DNA of 18,787 nucleotides from Desulfobacterales bacterium (GCA_020052975.1 JAGVOC010000178.1:1-18787), one strand, 5' to 3'; counted from the stretch's first letter, positions 1 through 6,750 are shown. Made by a program: numbers and translations. Notes: generated by a model not told the origin, from the sequence alone.

Positions 1-131
1 AAACTTGCCGGTATATCATAGATTTCTAATTGAACTATATGCCTTTCCGATTTTAGTTTTCGGATGCGTCTGTTCAGGAAGGATGTTTGCCTTTCTGGTT
101 CCTCTGGATTGCTGTGGTTCTTTCGCCCCTA
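1..131 (-). pseudogene. Possible coding relic running off the left edge
   Basis: The minus strand is open from a TAG at 129-131 to the window edge and reads like protein (NHSNPEEPERQTSFLNRRIR, then more charged residues ending EIYDIPAS). No start codon follows the TAG. An ATG lies only three codons upstream of it (138-140), so this could be a gene cut by an early stop or the tail of a degraded one. I do not recognise the family. From 132 to 299 I see no gene. Confidence 0.2.
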
Positions 132-299
132 AGGTAACATACCTTTTTTCTCAGAGACACCTACAAAGAGGGAACTTTTGAAAGTCAACACATTTATTGA
201 TTACCAAATAAACAGTTGTATTCTTTTAAGGCAGTGACATGTAAGGAAGCAAAAAGAGACTATGCCCCACACAAACAGCAGCATTTAGAATTGCTATTA

Positions 300-1100
300 T
301 TAAGCATATATGCTTTCTACCAATTCAAGTTCAAATTTGGAGCTTACTTCAGTATCTATATGTACCAGAAAATTATTGAGTACTACATATATTTGAGATA
401 AGTCCTCATAACTGAAAATTAAATAGTCTCCTTCATTAAAGGTAGGATTTGGAAACTCTTTTAAGAACTGTTTGGTTATTCTTCCTCTGTTGTGAACAAT
501 AACATTTCTTTTCTTAATTAAAATATTTGCTTCATTTAAATCTTTTTCTGTTTTAAATAATTGGATTCCCAATCTATCTTTAAAGAACTTATCAATGTCT
601 AAAATTCCCTTGTAGAATAGTTCTTCAATTTTCTTCTCCGCAATTGCGTTTCGTAATTCTTCCATGTTGTCGAATTTCAGTATAAAATCGAGTTTTTCCT
701 GATCTTTTGATTTCAAAATATCAGGACGTTTATTAACAACTTCTGCCAATAAATCTCTAAAATATGTAATAAAATTATCCACTGTTCTTGCAAAAGCCAT
801 TTGCCCGTAATAGACTTCATAAGTTCTACTATCAAACAATTTTTTCAAATCTGCATTCTTTAAATAGTCGACCAACGCCTCGGCTAATTCATTCCCTGGC
901 TCTGAATAAAGATCGATTAATCTTTTTCTTGCATCCTCTATATTAATAGTTATATAAATTTCTGCGAGTTTGATATACACCAAGAATAAGTCACGATGTA
1001 GAGCTTCAGATGTAAAATAACTAAACGATCTTGTCCCCTTAGATGCAACTATTGCTCCAAATTTATTTACTTTATAGTCGTTCAACTCGGTTATCCCCAA
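300..1100 (-). CDS. HEPN-motif hypothetical protein (266 aa)
   Basis: A mostly helical protein of unknown function. Near residues 198-203 it carries R-N-V-I-V-H followed by N-R-G, which fits the Rx4H signature of HEPN-superfamily ribonucleases and nucleotide-binding proteins; the R-N-x-x-V-H form is typical of that fold. The rest is charged helix (for example residues 40-160) with no signal peptide or membrane segment. The reading frame opens after a TAA and the first candidate start is a TTG at 1100 without a good Shine-Dalgarno, so the start is uncertain. No MNT nucleotidyltransferase partner is adjacent and it stands alone. If the motif is catalytic the likely activity is RNA cleavage in a toxin or abortive-infection role, but that is inference from one motif. 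Confidence 0.6.
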   Translation of the reverse strand: MGITELNDYKVNKFGAIVASKGTRSFSYFTSEALHRDLFLVYIKLAEIYITINIEDARKRLIDLYSEPGNELAEALVDYLKNADLKKLFDSRTYEVYYGQMAFARTVDNFITYFRDLLAEVVNKRPDILKSKDQEKLDFILKFDNMEELRNAIAEKKIEELFYKGILDIDKFFKDRLGIQLFKTEKDLNEANILIKKRNVIVHNRGRITKQFLKEFPNPTFNEGDYLIFSYEDLSQIYVVLNNFLVHIDTEVSSKFELELVESIYA

Positions 1101-1362
1101 AAGGAATGGTTAAAGAGCTGTTTAGAATATTCTATTTTAGATTATTCTTTGTAATGTGCAAAGTATATCAAAATCTGAGATTAAAGACTACAGGAAGGCA
1201 TCTGCCCTGAATACTTCGAAAGGTAGTCTTTCCCACCCCAAAAGCAATCGGGTGTGCACATGTCAACAGGAAATGAACGATGTCGAAAAATCTCAGAGTA
1301 TTACTTTCTATGTACTGTGGCTCTCAAATAATCATCTCATGGGAGTTGACTACAGGAAGAAA

Positions 1363-1719
1363 TTATCTCTGACTCTTCCTTTTCAGATAAAGCCATGAAC
1401 TAATTCCTACCAAGAAAATGCTCAAAACGAAAATTAAGGTAGCGGGAAGCTCAATATATACAATCTTCTCAACGTAGTGTGCAATGAATGAACCTGTATA
1501 CGACAAGGCTGGGTCGTGTTTTGCTCTCAACCAAGCCTCAAGATGAGTTAATGGGCAGTACCAACTGAATGCCTGTATGGTTATAGCAAAGGTCAATGCG
1601 AAAATATGGATAACCTTTACCTTTCGATTTCTTATTCCCCAAAATACGCCAAATATTAAAAAGAGTATCCACAAGAAGTGAACAAAGACAACTATATCTG
1701 CAAGCACTTTATAAAACAT
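1363..1719 (-). CDS. DUF2784 family integral membrane protein
   Basis: A small inner-membrane protein of about 118 residues with three or four hydrophobic segments. It shows the DUF2784 pattern: an N-terminal LADIVVFVHFLWILF helix, a central CPLTHLEAWLR motif, then SYTGSFIAHYVEKIVY before the last membrane helix and a short basic tail (YLKRKSQR). The function of the family is not known. The frame extends upstream to a TTG at 1743, but the ATG at 1717-1719 (MFYKVLADI) puts the start where the family normally begins, so I prefer it. No strong Shine-Dalgarno is visible for either. It lies alone, with a structured palindromic element just upstream. Confidence 0.8.
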   Translation of the reverse strand: MFYKVLADIVVFVHFLWILFLIFGVFWGIRNRKVKVIHIFALTFAITIQAFSWYCPLTHLEAWLRAKHDPALSYTGSFIAHYVEKIVYIELPATLIFVLSIFLVGISSWLYLKRKSQR

Positions 1720-1783
1720 GATGAATATTAAATATTGTAACAAGCGGCAATGTCCATAGCATGGGGAGCTAACTTACGACTTA

Positions 1784-1842
1784 ACGAAAGGCATGCATTC
1801 ATCCCCATGGCAAGCCACGGGGCATACTGCAAAGCCTTTCGT
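1784..1842. repeat. Nested hairpin, REP-like
   Basis: Outer 9-bp arms ACGAAAGGC (1784-1792) and GCCTTTCGT (1834-1842) enclose a TGCA pair (1794-1797 and 1828-1831). The core is CCCCATGGC-AA-GCCACGGGG (1803-1822), paired apart from one mismatch that wobbles on one strand. The core skeleton C4-N3-GC-AA-GC-N3-G4 is the same as in the hairpin at 16194-16231. Such imperfect palindromes resemble REP elements moved by RAYT transposases, though no RAYT gene is in the window. Confidence 0.6.
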
Positions 1843-1884
1843 CAAATTGGCGATTATGAAAAGAAACGGTCTCTTCAGCCGCAA

Positions 1885-2430
1885 TTATTTGCTGTCGGCT
1901 GCATGAGCAAGGTAAGGGAACTTCACATACCAAACTTTATGTGAATCTGAAACGCTATGTGATTTATGCCGAATCAATCCCCGAATATAGGCAAGCCGCA
2001 TGTGCCCTTCAATTAATTGAATAGGTATCGCAAGTTTACCTAACCTTTTATGCAAATATGTATTTTGGTTCTCTAAAAGAATAATTGGTGCTGGCCATGT
2101 TCCATATTCGAGCACGTATTTTGCAAGCCATGTTTCACGTCTTTCTTCGTTCTCAAACAGGGCATCACCCCAATTATCAAGTGTTCGCATCCAATCTGAG
2201 ACGTGATTAATGATCATCACCTCATGTTTTTTTATTACAGCACTTTGAAATTGAAAAGACTGTGGATCTAAATCCAACCAATCCTCCTCAAAATTTCGCC
2301 AGTGACGATGTATCCAATTCTCGAACACACACCTTGGTATGTTTGGAAAAAGATTTCCAATACGACCGTAGTATTCTTCAAACGGCTCGACCTCGAAAGA
2401 GCCCCAATTTTTAGGGCCATAAAGCTTCAT
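1885..2430 (-). CDS. Hypothetical protein with a ParB-like motif (181 aa)
   Basis: Unassigned protein starting at an ATG (MKLYGPKNWG), rich in Trp and acidic residues in its N-terminal half (WIHRHWRNFEEDWLDLD). Residues around 135-155 read IPIQLIEGHMRLAYIRGLI, which resembles the EGxxR(L)xA motif of the ParB/sulfiredoxin superfamily, where the segment binds nucleotide or phosphate. There is no helix-turn-helix and no partner gene, so a partition role is unlikely; stand-alone ParB-like proteins of this size are common in accessory DNA. The ParB-like reading rests on this one motif. The 218-bp gap downstream of its start, towards the HU gene, contains no clear gene. Confidence 0.55.
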   Translation of the reverse strand: MKLYGPKNWGSFEVEPFEEYYGRIGNLFPNIPRCVFENWIHRHWRNFEEDWLDLDPQSFQFQSAVIKKHEVMIINHVSDWMRTLDNWGDALFENEERRETWLAKYVLEYGTWPAPIILLENQNTYLHKRLGKLAIPIQLIEGHMRLAYIRGLIRHKSHSVSDSHKVWYVKFPYLAHAADSK

Positions 2431-2599
2431 GAATAATTAACCCTCACAAGTAATTATGCGACTTTTCACACCAACTACGCGCTTTAGAAGCTTATTCAGA
2501 TCCCGCATTTTTTTCGCTAACTTGTTCCCTCAATATTCCTCCCACGAGACCGGCGACGATAAGTACCTTCTTCAGGAAGAAAGTGAAAAATAATTACAT

Positions 2600-2630
2600 A
2601 AAAAAGCCCCTCGAAATCAAGAGAGGCTTT
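2600..2630 (-). terminator. Rho-independent terminator of the HU gene
   Basis: On the minus strand GCCTCTC, an 8-nt loop and GAGGGGC form a 7-bp stem (one U-G wobble), extended by an AAA/TTT pairing and followed by a run of six T. It begins 18 bp after the HU stop codon. Confidence 0.85.
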
Positions 2631-2648
2631 CTGGTTTATATCTATGTC

Positions 2649-2924
2649 TTACTTGTTTACTGCATCCTTGAAAGCCTTGCCTGCTGAAAACTTCGGAAGT
2701 TTCTTTGCTGCAATCTTGATAGTAGCTCCGGTCTGAGGATTCCTTCCGGTCCTTGCCTTTCTCTTTGAAAGTGAGAATGTACCAAAACCTACGAGAGCAA
2801 CCTTGTCTCCCTTTTTGACCGCCTTGGTTATTGCCGCAATAGCTCCATCAAGGGCTTTGCCAGCGCAAGCCTTGGTACATCCCGATGCTGCCGCCATTTT
2901 TTCGATCAGATCCGCCTTTGTCAT
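2649..2924 (-). CDS. hup: HU family DNA-binding protein
   Basis: A 91-residue HU/IHF-family histone-like protein that binds and bends DNA as a dimer in the nucleoid. It has the full family layout: N-terminal [11 protein letters not shown] helix pair, the [11 protein letters not shown] strand region, the DNA-binding arm with [13 protein letters not shown] (Arg, Asn-Pro at the arm tip) and the [17 protein letters not shown]-terminus. The arm proline in R-N-P intercalates in characterised homologues. Two cysteines in the second helix (GCTKACAG) are somewhat unusual. A G-rich Shine-Dalgarno precedes the ATG, a near-consensus promoter lies 37 bp upstream and a terminator follows, so this is a monocistronic gene. 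HU versus IHF cannot be settled by eye, but the length and ends fit HU. Confidence 0.95.
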   Translation of the reverse strand: MTKADLIEKMAAASGCTKACAGKALDGAIAAITKAVKKGDKVALVGFGTFSLSKRKARTGRNPQTGATIKIAAKKLPKFSAGKAFKDAVNK

Positions 2925-2960
2925 GCCACCCCCCCTATAAAGATATGTTTGATGAAGATG

Positions 2961-2989
2961 ATTTTATGACAATGATATGATTCTGTCAA
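2961..2989 (-). promoter_or_regulatory. Sigma70 promoter of the HU gene
   Basis: On the minus strand TTGACA (2984-2989), a 17-bp spacer and TAAAAT (2961-2966): a perfect -35, optimal spacing and a good -10 box, about 37 bp before the HU start codon. Confidence 0.8.
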
Positions 2990-3138
2990 TGTGTTTTACT
3001 CTTAGCTCATTATTACCAATTTTGAATGTCGCCGTGTACAGGAAGGCTGATTGACTGCTTACGGCATCCTGAAAGAAACACCTTCGATAACGGTGTCTTC
3101 ACAACGCTGGGGATAGTGGTTATGTAGAATAAAACCAT

Positions 3139-4068
3139 TCATCCTTCTTGCTCCTCGAGTTCTGGTGATATCTTAGAGATTTTATACCCTTCCTCACTGG
3201 CCCAATCAGTGAAAAGTTTATGAAGAGCCTCCGCCGGTTCCATATCGTCAAGGCCGAGGCGCCTCCTGCGCTGCTCGTATGTCTCGAGAGGTACACCGTC
3301 TGTCTGTTTCTTACTATCTTTCTGGAACATACCTTTCTGCATACCCAGGAGCTTAAGAGCTTGCAGAGAATCCCTCATCTTTACCTTGACCGATATACCG
3401 GTCATGTTCTCGGTAAACTCAACGTTCTCGATTGCCGGCCTTATTTCTTCTGGTATCTTATCGGAACTCTTAATGAAGGTAAAACCGTGCTGGTTAAAGG
3501 AAATTATATCCGTGATATTTGTGAAAGCAATGCGTTCTAACTGTCTTTCAATGTCTTCTACTGTCTTTTTCGCGCTTATCTGACGTTCATGGAAGAAGCA
3601 TCTGAGAACGTAAGAAATGTTGTCTTTTGTTAACAATCGTGACGCTATCGCTCTGGCATTCTTTTGGGAGTAGCCGGTTACCACGGCCGCTCTTTGACCG
3701 TTAAAATCCTTGACGTATTCGATCATGAAAGCCCTTTCCTTGCGTGGTAACCTCTTTAAGGCTTCGTCGAAGGTTACCAACTCATCAGGCATAACTATCG
3801 GATTCTCCGGCGTACCTTCGCCAAAAGGTCCCCATTGCTTTCTTTTCCCAACTGTAACGCTTTTCCTGAAATCTGTTCCATTGGAGGCGAGGTTTATAAA
3901 GAAAGGCTGAGATATGTCTTTGTGGCATTTACTGCAGAATATTTTCGGCCGGAAGGTCTTATTATGTTCGCGTTGTTCGTAAGGTATTGTGATTGCCTGG
4001 TCACATTTAGGACAGGTATACTCTTCGGTTAAAACGGTATCTTGTTTTGGAGCCATGCTCTCTGTCAT
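3139..4068 (-). CDS. Phage terminase small subunit-like protein with N-terminal zinc ribbon
   Basis: The terminase small subunit recognises phage DNA and delivers it to the large subunit for packaging. Residues near 110-150 (LPRKERAFMIEYVKDFNG, then AAVVTGYSQKNARAIASRLL) match the helix-turn-helix start of the Terminase_2 family. The N-terminus has two CxxC pairs (CPKC and CSKC), predicting a zinc ribbon the basic family lacks, and the C-terminus is a long charged tail; at 309 residues it is longer than usual for the family. A GGAGG lies 10 nt before the ATG. No large terminase or other phage structural gene is near, so this is a prophage remnant or a satellite's gene. It follows directly after a truncated paralogue (4085-4216). 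Confidence 0.75.
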   Translation of the reverse strand: MTESMAPKQDTVLTEEYTCPKCDQAITIPYEQREHNKTFRPKIFCSKCHKDISQPFFINLASNGTDFRKSVTVGKRKQWGPFGEGTPENPIVMPDELVTFDEALKRLPRKERAFMIEYVKDFNGQRAAVVTGYSQKNARAIASRLLTKDNISYVLRCFFHERQISAKKTVEDIERQLERIAFTNITDIISFNQHGFTFIKSSDKIPEEIRPAIENVEFTENMTGISVKVKMRDSLQALKLLGMQKGMFQKDSKKQTDGVPLETYEQRRRRLGLDDMEPAEALHKLFTDWASEEGYKISKISPELEEQEG

Positions 4069-4084
4069 AAATTTTAGTCCTCCA

Positions 4085-4216
4085 TTAATGAATTAACGAA
4101 AATTGTTTGGAGTATCCCGCGCGAATCGCTGCCTGCGTAGCATTGATATCTTTAAGGTACTCAGCGACAAAAAGCTGTTCTTTCGGGGTAAGCTGTCCGT
4201 TCTTTCTTAGTGCCAT
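4085..4216 (-). pseudogene. Truncated terminase small subunit (43 aa)
   Basis: An open frame with an excellent AGGAGG Shine-Dalgarno and ATG (4214-4216) encodes 43 residues whose middle reads LTPKEQLFVAEYLKDINATQ and then AAIRAGYS. This is the N-terminal helix-turn-helix of the Terminase_2 small-subunit family. It stops after SKQFSLIH, where a normal family member would run on for 100 or more residues. The same block is recognisable in the next gene (LPRKERAFMIEYVKD, AAVVTGYS), so the two are tandem paralogues. The stop is 16 bp before the next ATG. Whether the short peptide is made and used cannot be told; I call it a truncated copy. Confidence 0.7.
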
Positions 4217-4549
4217 TATTCCTCCTTGACGATCATCCGGGTAACACGGAGACTATCCAACCAAAAAAGATTGGTTTTGCTTTCGTTATGCTGGAAGATG
4301 TAGTTTTATTGATGTGGCCTGTTTTTAGCCTTTCGGTTTCTATCCCGTAATGTGAGTAACTGAAATATTTTATAAATAGAAAGTCATAGGTAGGTAATTC
4401 GGAGCGCTTCCAAATAAATGTTCTTATCCACAAAGTGGGTGCATTTTGGGTGCAAACGGGAGCGATTTCCCTCCAATTTCCCCTATTTTCCGAAACAGCA
4501 GAAAGAGACATTCCGATGCTGTAACTCTCGGAAATGCTTGATTTTACTG
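4217..4549. other. Non-coding stretch beside the tRNA-derived repeat
   Basis: I see no convincing gene here. A minus-strand frame of 92 codons (4233-4511) has unstructured composition and no family features. A weak AACCAA/TTGGTT hairpin lies near 4258-4276. The stretch ends at the tRNA-derived direct repeat. Confidence 0.5.
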
Positions 4550-4595
4550 TGGAGCCGGTGGGGAGAGTCGAACTCCCGGCCAGCTGATTACGAAT
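4550..4595 (-). repeat. Distal attachment-site repeat: 3' part of tRNA-Thr
   Basis: These 46 bp are identical to 18367-18412, the 3' portion of the intact tRNA-Thr gene (CCA end, acceptor 3' strand, T arm, variable region and the anticodon arm through the loop). Identity stops just past the anticodon loop: here the next bases are AAGAGG, in the tRNA gene CAGCTG. The fragment lacks the D arm and acceptor 5' strand, so it is not a working tRNA. This is the classical far-end att repeat of an element integrated into a tRNA gene. Confidence 0.9.
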
Positions 4596-4644
4596 AAGAG
4601 GACCAGGAAAAAAGGATAATTATTTCAATAAGTTACAATTACCA

Positions 4645-4666
4645 AAAGTGTCCACGTGGACACTTT
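4645..4666. repeat. 22-bp perfect palindrome inside the att repeat
   Basis: The sequence AAAGTGTCCAC (4645-4655) is followed at once by its exact reverse complement, with no spacer, centred on CG at 4655-4656. Two-fold symmetry without a loop suits a dimeric DNA-binding protein better than an RNA hairpin. It lies 49 bp inside the left att repeat. No gene start is close; the nearest starts more than 300 bp away. Confidence 0.7.
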
Positions 4667-4747
4667 CAGATGCTATCGCTGTTTACCGGTTGAATTTTTA
4701 AATAACTGCGAGGTTCTGCTGCTGATATACCTGGCAGGCATCGGTAT

Positions 4748-4774
4748 TCAGGCAAGCTCTTCCGGGAGCGTCAC
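4748..4774 (-). pseudogene. Eight-codon stub of a toxin gene
   Basis: A GTG at 4772-4774 overlaps the antitoxin stop (GTGTGACG) and opens a frame reading V-T-L-P-E-E-L-A before TGA at 4748-4750. An overlapping GTG start after an antitoxin of this kind, and the LPEEL opening, look like the first residues of a PIN-type toxin whose remainder was lost near the island end. The resemblance is short, so this is tentative. Confidence 0.35.
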
Positions 4775-4995
4775 ACCCGATCCTCTCTCAGGCGGTTAAC
4801 GTAATCCTGAGCATCCTCACCCTTCCAGAGCCCTTTGCCGAGACCGTAGAGGTTCTTCCAATCAAGCTCTTTCTTCACAGCAATCCCGGTCTTTCTCAAC
4901 TGGTGAGCAAGTTTCTCCACCAGCTTGAGCTGGTCTTTCGGGGAAAGTCTTTCAATCTCTTTTTCGATTCTTTCAAGCGAGCCTGCTCTTGGCAT
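4771..4995 (-). CDS. VapB-like antitoxin, toxin missing
   Basis: A 74-residue charged helical protein (SLERIEKEIERLSPKDQLKL then LVEKLAHQLRK, and a C-terminal GLGKGLWKGEDAQDYVNRLR). This two-part layout, a helical dimerising N-terminus and a W-G-E-D-A-x-x-Y-V-x-x-L-R-x-x-R tail, is that of small antitoxins paired with PIN-domain RNases. GGAG before the ATG supports the start. The toxin gene should follow with overlap, but only an eight-codon stub remains before the island end, leaving an orphan antitoxin. It is divergent from the HigA-like gene at 5167. Confidence 0.7.
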   Translation of the reverse strand: MPRAGSLERIEKEIERLSPKDQLKLVEKLAHQLRKTGIAVKKELDWKNLYGLGKGLWKGEDAQDYVNRLREDRV

Positions 4996-5123
4996 GTTAA
5001 CTCCGTCTTTTATATATCACTATCATACCACAAATATTTCATCAATCCCGAAGTTATCTCTTTCTGCCGGTGGTAGAATCCATTGCGAACGGACTGTGAA
5101 CGCAAGATTTTTATATAGGAAAG

Positions 5124-5152
5124 TTGACACTATGCACCAATTAAGGTACATT
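5124..5152 (+). promoter_or_regulatory. Strong sigma70 promoter of the HigA-like gene
   Basis: TTGACA (5124-5129), 17-bp spacer, TACATT (5147-5152). Transcription would start near 5159, leaving a leader of only about eight bases before the ATG at 5167, with no good Shine-Dalgarno, so the mRNA may be nearly leaderless. Confidence 0.65.
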
Positions 5153-5166
5153 ACTTCGAGTTAATT

Positions 5167-5448
5167 ATGAAAAGCAAACGTCTCGGCAGCAATTTTGACG
5201 ATTTTCTTCGGGAGCAGGACATGCTCACCGGGGCGGAGGCGGTTGCTGCAAAACGTGTGCTCTCTTTTCAGATCGAAAAGGAGATGAAAAGAAAGGGCTT
5301 AACAAAGGTTCAAATGGCAACCAGGATGCGGACGAGCCGGACAGCCGTAGACCGCTTGCTTGACCCGGAGAATAGCTCGGTCACATTAAATACGCTGGAA
5401 AAGGCCGCACTTGTACTCGGCAAGAAATTGAGTATCAGGATAAAATAG
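5167..5448 (+). CDS. HigA-like XRE-family antitoxin/regulator, orphan
   Basis: A 93-residue protein of the HigA-like XRE group. The N-terminal segment LGSNFDDFLREQDM is the conserved opening, followed by a long helix and a Cro/CI-type helix-turn-helix (LTKVQMATRMRTSRTAVDRL, then LDPENSSVTLNTLEKAALVLGK). Such proteins normally follow a RelE/HigB toxin gene, neutralise it and repress the shared promoter. Here no toxin frame lies upstream; a strong promoter ends about 15 bp before the ATG, so the antitoxin stands alone. Orphan antitoxins can serve as anti-addiction modules. No terminator is obvious after the TAG. Confidence 0.85.
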   Translation: MKSKRLGSNFDDFLREQDMLTGAEAVAAKRVLSFQIEKEMKRKGLTKVQMATRMRTSRTAVDRLLDPENSSVTLNTLEKAALVLGKKLSIRIK

Positions 5449-5498
5449 AAAATCCCCTTGCTCGTTCTTTCTATATTTTTTCATGTTGAGGGATGAAG

Positions 5499-5921
5499 TC
5501 AGAATTTTTCAATGAATTCCCGCGGTGTGACGATCTCAAGGGCAAAGGGTAATTCCTCTATTTCAAGTAGATCCTTATCGCTGGTTATCAGAAGCCCTGC
5601 TTTTGCAGTAATACAGCATTCAAGCAGAATGTCATCCTCAGGATCTCTGCAGACCGATACTTTTTCTGTAGGGTAGACCATCTTTGCGTTTCTAACAAAG
5701 GCAGCTATGCCGGCAATAAGAACCTTCAGCTGTTGATGGTTGATCTTCCCCTGTTCTACAAGTTTTAAAGGAGTATCGCGATATTCTTCGAGGAGGACTG
5801 GTGATACATAGATGTCTGCCTCTTTAAACACCTTTTTGACTGCCTTTTCCGGAATGCCGCCAAAAGCAAAAGCCGAGACAAGGACACCGGTATCAATAAC
5901 TACTCTATTTCTTTTTTCCGT
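5499..5921 (-). CDS. PIN-domain toxin with an apparent ACG start
   Basis: A PIN-domain RNase toxin of the COG1569 type, about 140 residues. With the start placed at ACG 5919-5921 it has all the acidic positions: D10 in VVIDTGVLVSAF, E45/E46 in SPVLLEEYRDT, D93, D96 and D97 in CRDPEDDILLECC, and D115/D117 in ITSDKDL. The only canonical start in frame is a GTG at 5829-5831, which would remove the first 30 residues and the catalytic D10. AAGGAGAAAGG lies just before the ACG at good spacing, and the gene overlaps its antitoxin by 17 bp. So either ACG is used or an ATG was mutated and the toxin is silenced. Lowest-coordinate end is the C-terminus (PREFIEKF). Confidence 0.8.
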   Translation of the reverse strand, partial: TEKRNRVVIDTGVLVSAFAFGGIPEKAVKKVFKEADIYVSPVLLEEYRDTPLKLVEQGKINHQQLKVLIAGIAAFVRNAKMVYPTEKVSVCRDPEDDILLECCITAKAGLLITSDKDLLEIEELPFALEIVTPREFIEKF

Positions 5922-6093
5922 AAGCCTTTCTCCTTACAGCCTTCACAGCATTATCAACGTCCTTCACTGTCAGCTTTGTCTTTTTAAAAGCCTCACCCGC
6001 TACCCTGAAAGCAGCATCAAGCCTATCCTCAGGAGACAGGACCGAAAGGATATAATCTTCAGGATTAATCTTTTTTACCGCATTTAGAGACAT
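5905..6093 (-). CDS. Antitoxin partner of the PIN toxin
   Basis: A 62-residue protein (SPEDRLDAAFRVAGEAF in the middle, basic KAVRRKAYGKKK tail) directly upstream of and overlapping the PIN toxin gene. GGAGG sits 7 nt before the ATG. Its position, size and tail fit the antitoxin of a COG1569-type PIN pair. A possible promoter (TGACTT-16-TAGAAT on the minus strand, about 6125-6155) precedes it. I cannot name the family more exactly. Confidence 0.7.
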   Translation of the reverse strand: MSLNAVKKINPEDYILSVLSPEDRLDAAFRVAGEAFKKTKLTVKDVDNAVKAVRRKAYGKKK

Positions 6094-6176
6094 ACAAACA
6101 CCTCCGTTTACGACGTCATGATTTATTCTATATCAAATATCGACTAAAGTCAGCATCAGATATTGTAAAGGAAAAG

Positions 6177-6207
6177 GTGTGCCCGCTCACCCGCCCGCCT
6201 CTCGCAG
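6177..6207. repeat. 31-bp repeat shared with 15954-15984
   Basis: GTGTGCCCGCTCAC, then CGCCCGCC and CTCGCAG; 29 of 31 bases match the copy at 15954-15984. Both copies lie beside S23-type sequence. The stretch 6208-6286 after it has no gene. Confidence 0.7.
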
Positions 6208-6286
6208 TCACGAGGTTAATTATAGCCCCCATCGCGCTGGCATTCAGCTTGAGATCCTGTCATACCCCTTGTACTACAAGTACCAT

Positions 6287-6327
6287 AGTGCAAAAGCCAG
6301 AAGTACAGAAGTGCAAAAAGGTCAGAG
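6287..6327. repeat. Short-repeat block, left flank of S23 gene
   Basis: Degenerate units of the type AGTGCAAAAG and AGTACAGAAG. The block at 6688-6750 on the other side of the S23 gene carries the complementary units (CACTTTTG, TACTTTTG, ACTTCTG), so the gene lies between imperfect inverted repeats. Confidence 0.6.
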
Positions 6328-6666
6328 AGAACGATGGAAACTCCATAAGAGCTTCCCAACCTCAGATAAAAGATTTTCAATGTGGTCTGAATCGGTTTCG
6401 AAGTAGCCGAGGCGTTTCGAGAAATTAAAGAGATACTCAGTCTCCGCATGAGACCCAAGGGCAATGCTGATAAAATGTTGCAGCTCTTTTTTGCTTTTGC
6501 GTGCGTAGCCCTCGACTATATTTGTCGGGATAGACAGAGCCGCCCTTCTTATTTGTGAAGTAAGACCGAACATCTCTGATTTTGGAAACTTTTCGGTAGC
6601 TTTATAAATCTGAAAGGCAAGTTCATCGGCTTTCTGAAATACAATTAAGTCTTTGTAGTTGGCCAT
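6322..6666 (-). CDS. S23/23S-IVS four-helix-bundle protein
   Basis: A 114-residue four-helix-bundle protein of the family first seen inside intervening sequences of 23S rRNA genes. The signature is complete: a YKDLIVFQKADELAFQIY helix, FPKSEMFGLTSQIRRAALSI, PTNIVEGYARKS, the FISIALGSHAETEYLF helix and a final GKLLWSFHRSL. Its biochemical role is unknown. The frame extends to a TTG at 6672, but the ATG at 6664-6666 gives the usual MANYKDL opening. Here the gene stands outside any rRNA and is flanked by inverted short-repeat blocks, as if it were a small mobile or recombining unit. Part of a second copy is at 15985-16045. Confidence 0.9.
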   Translation of the reverse strand: MANYKDLIVFQKADELAFQIYKATEKFPKSEMFGLTSQIRRAALSIPTNIVEGYARKSKKELQHFISIALGSHAETEYLFNFSKRLGYFETDSDHIENLLSEVGKLLWSFHRSL

Positions 6667-6687
6667 TGGCAATTATAGCATTATAAT

Positions 6688-6750
6688 CCTTTTCACTTTT
6701 GCTCTTTTACACTTTTGTACTTTTGCTCTCCTGGACTTCTGCTCTTTTGT
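6688..6750. repeat. Short-repeat block, right flank of S23 gene
   Basis: Pyrimidine-rich degenerate units (CACTTTTG, CTCTTTTA, CACTTTTG, TACTTTTG, GACTTCTG, CTCTTTTG) that complement the left block at 6287-6327. They lie upstream of the S23 gene and may contain or affect its promoter. Confidence 0.6.

Noticed and set aside
2447..2600. Short minus-strand hydrophobic reading (FFLKKVLIVAGLVGGIL)
   Set aside because: No start codon or ribosome site and only about 30 codons, so not supportable as a gene.
4233..4511. 92-codon minus-strand frame
   Set aside because: No ribosome site, no family features and unnatural composition; it looks like chance.
4550..4595. Second tRNA gene
   Set aside because: Only the 3' part is present; D arm and acceptor 5' strand are missing, so it is an att repeat.
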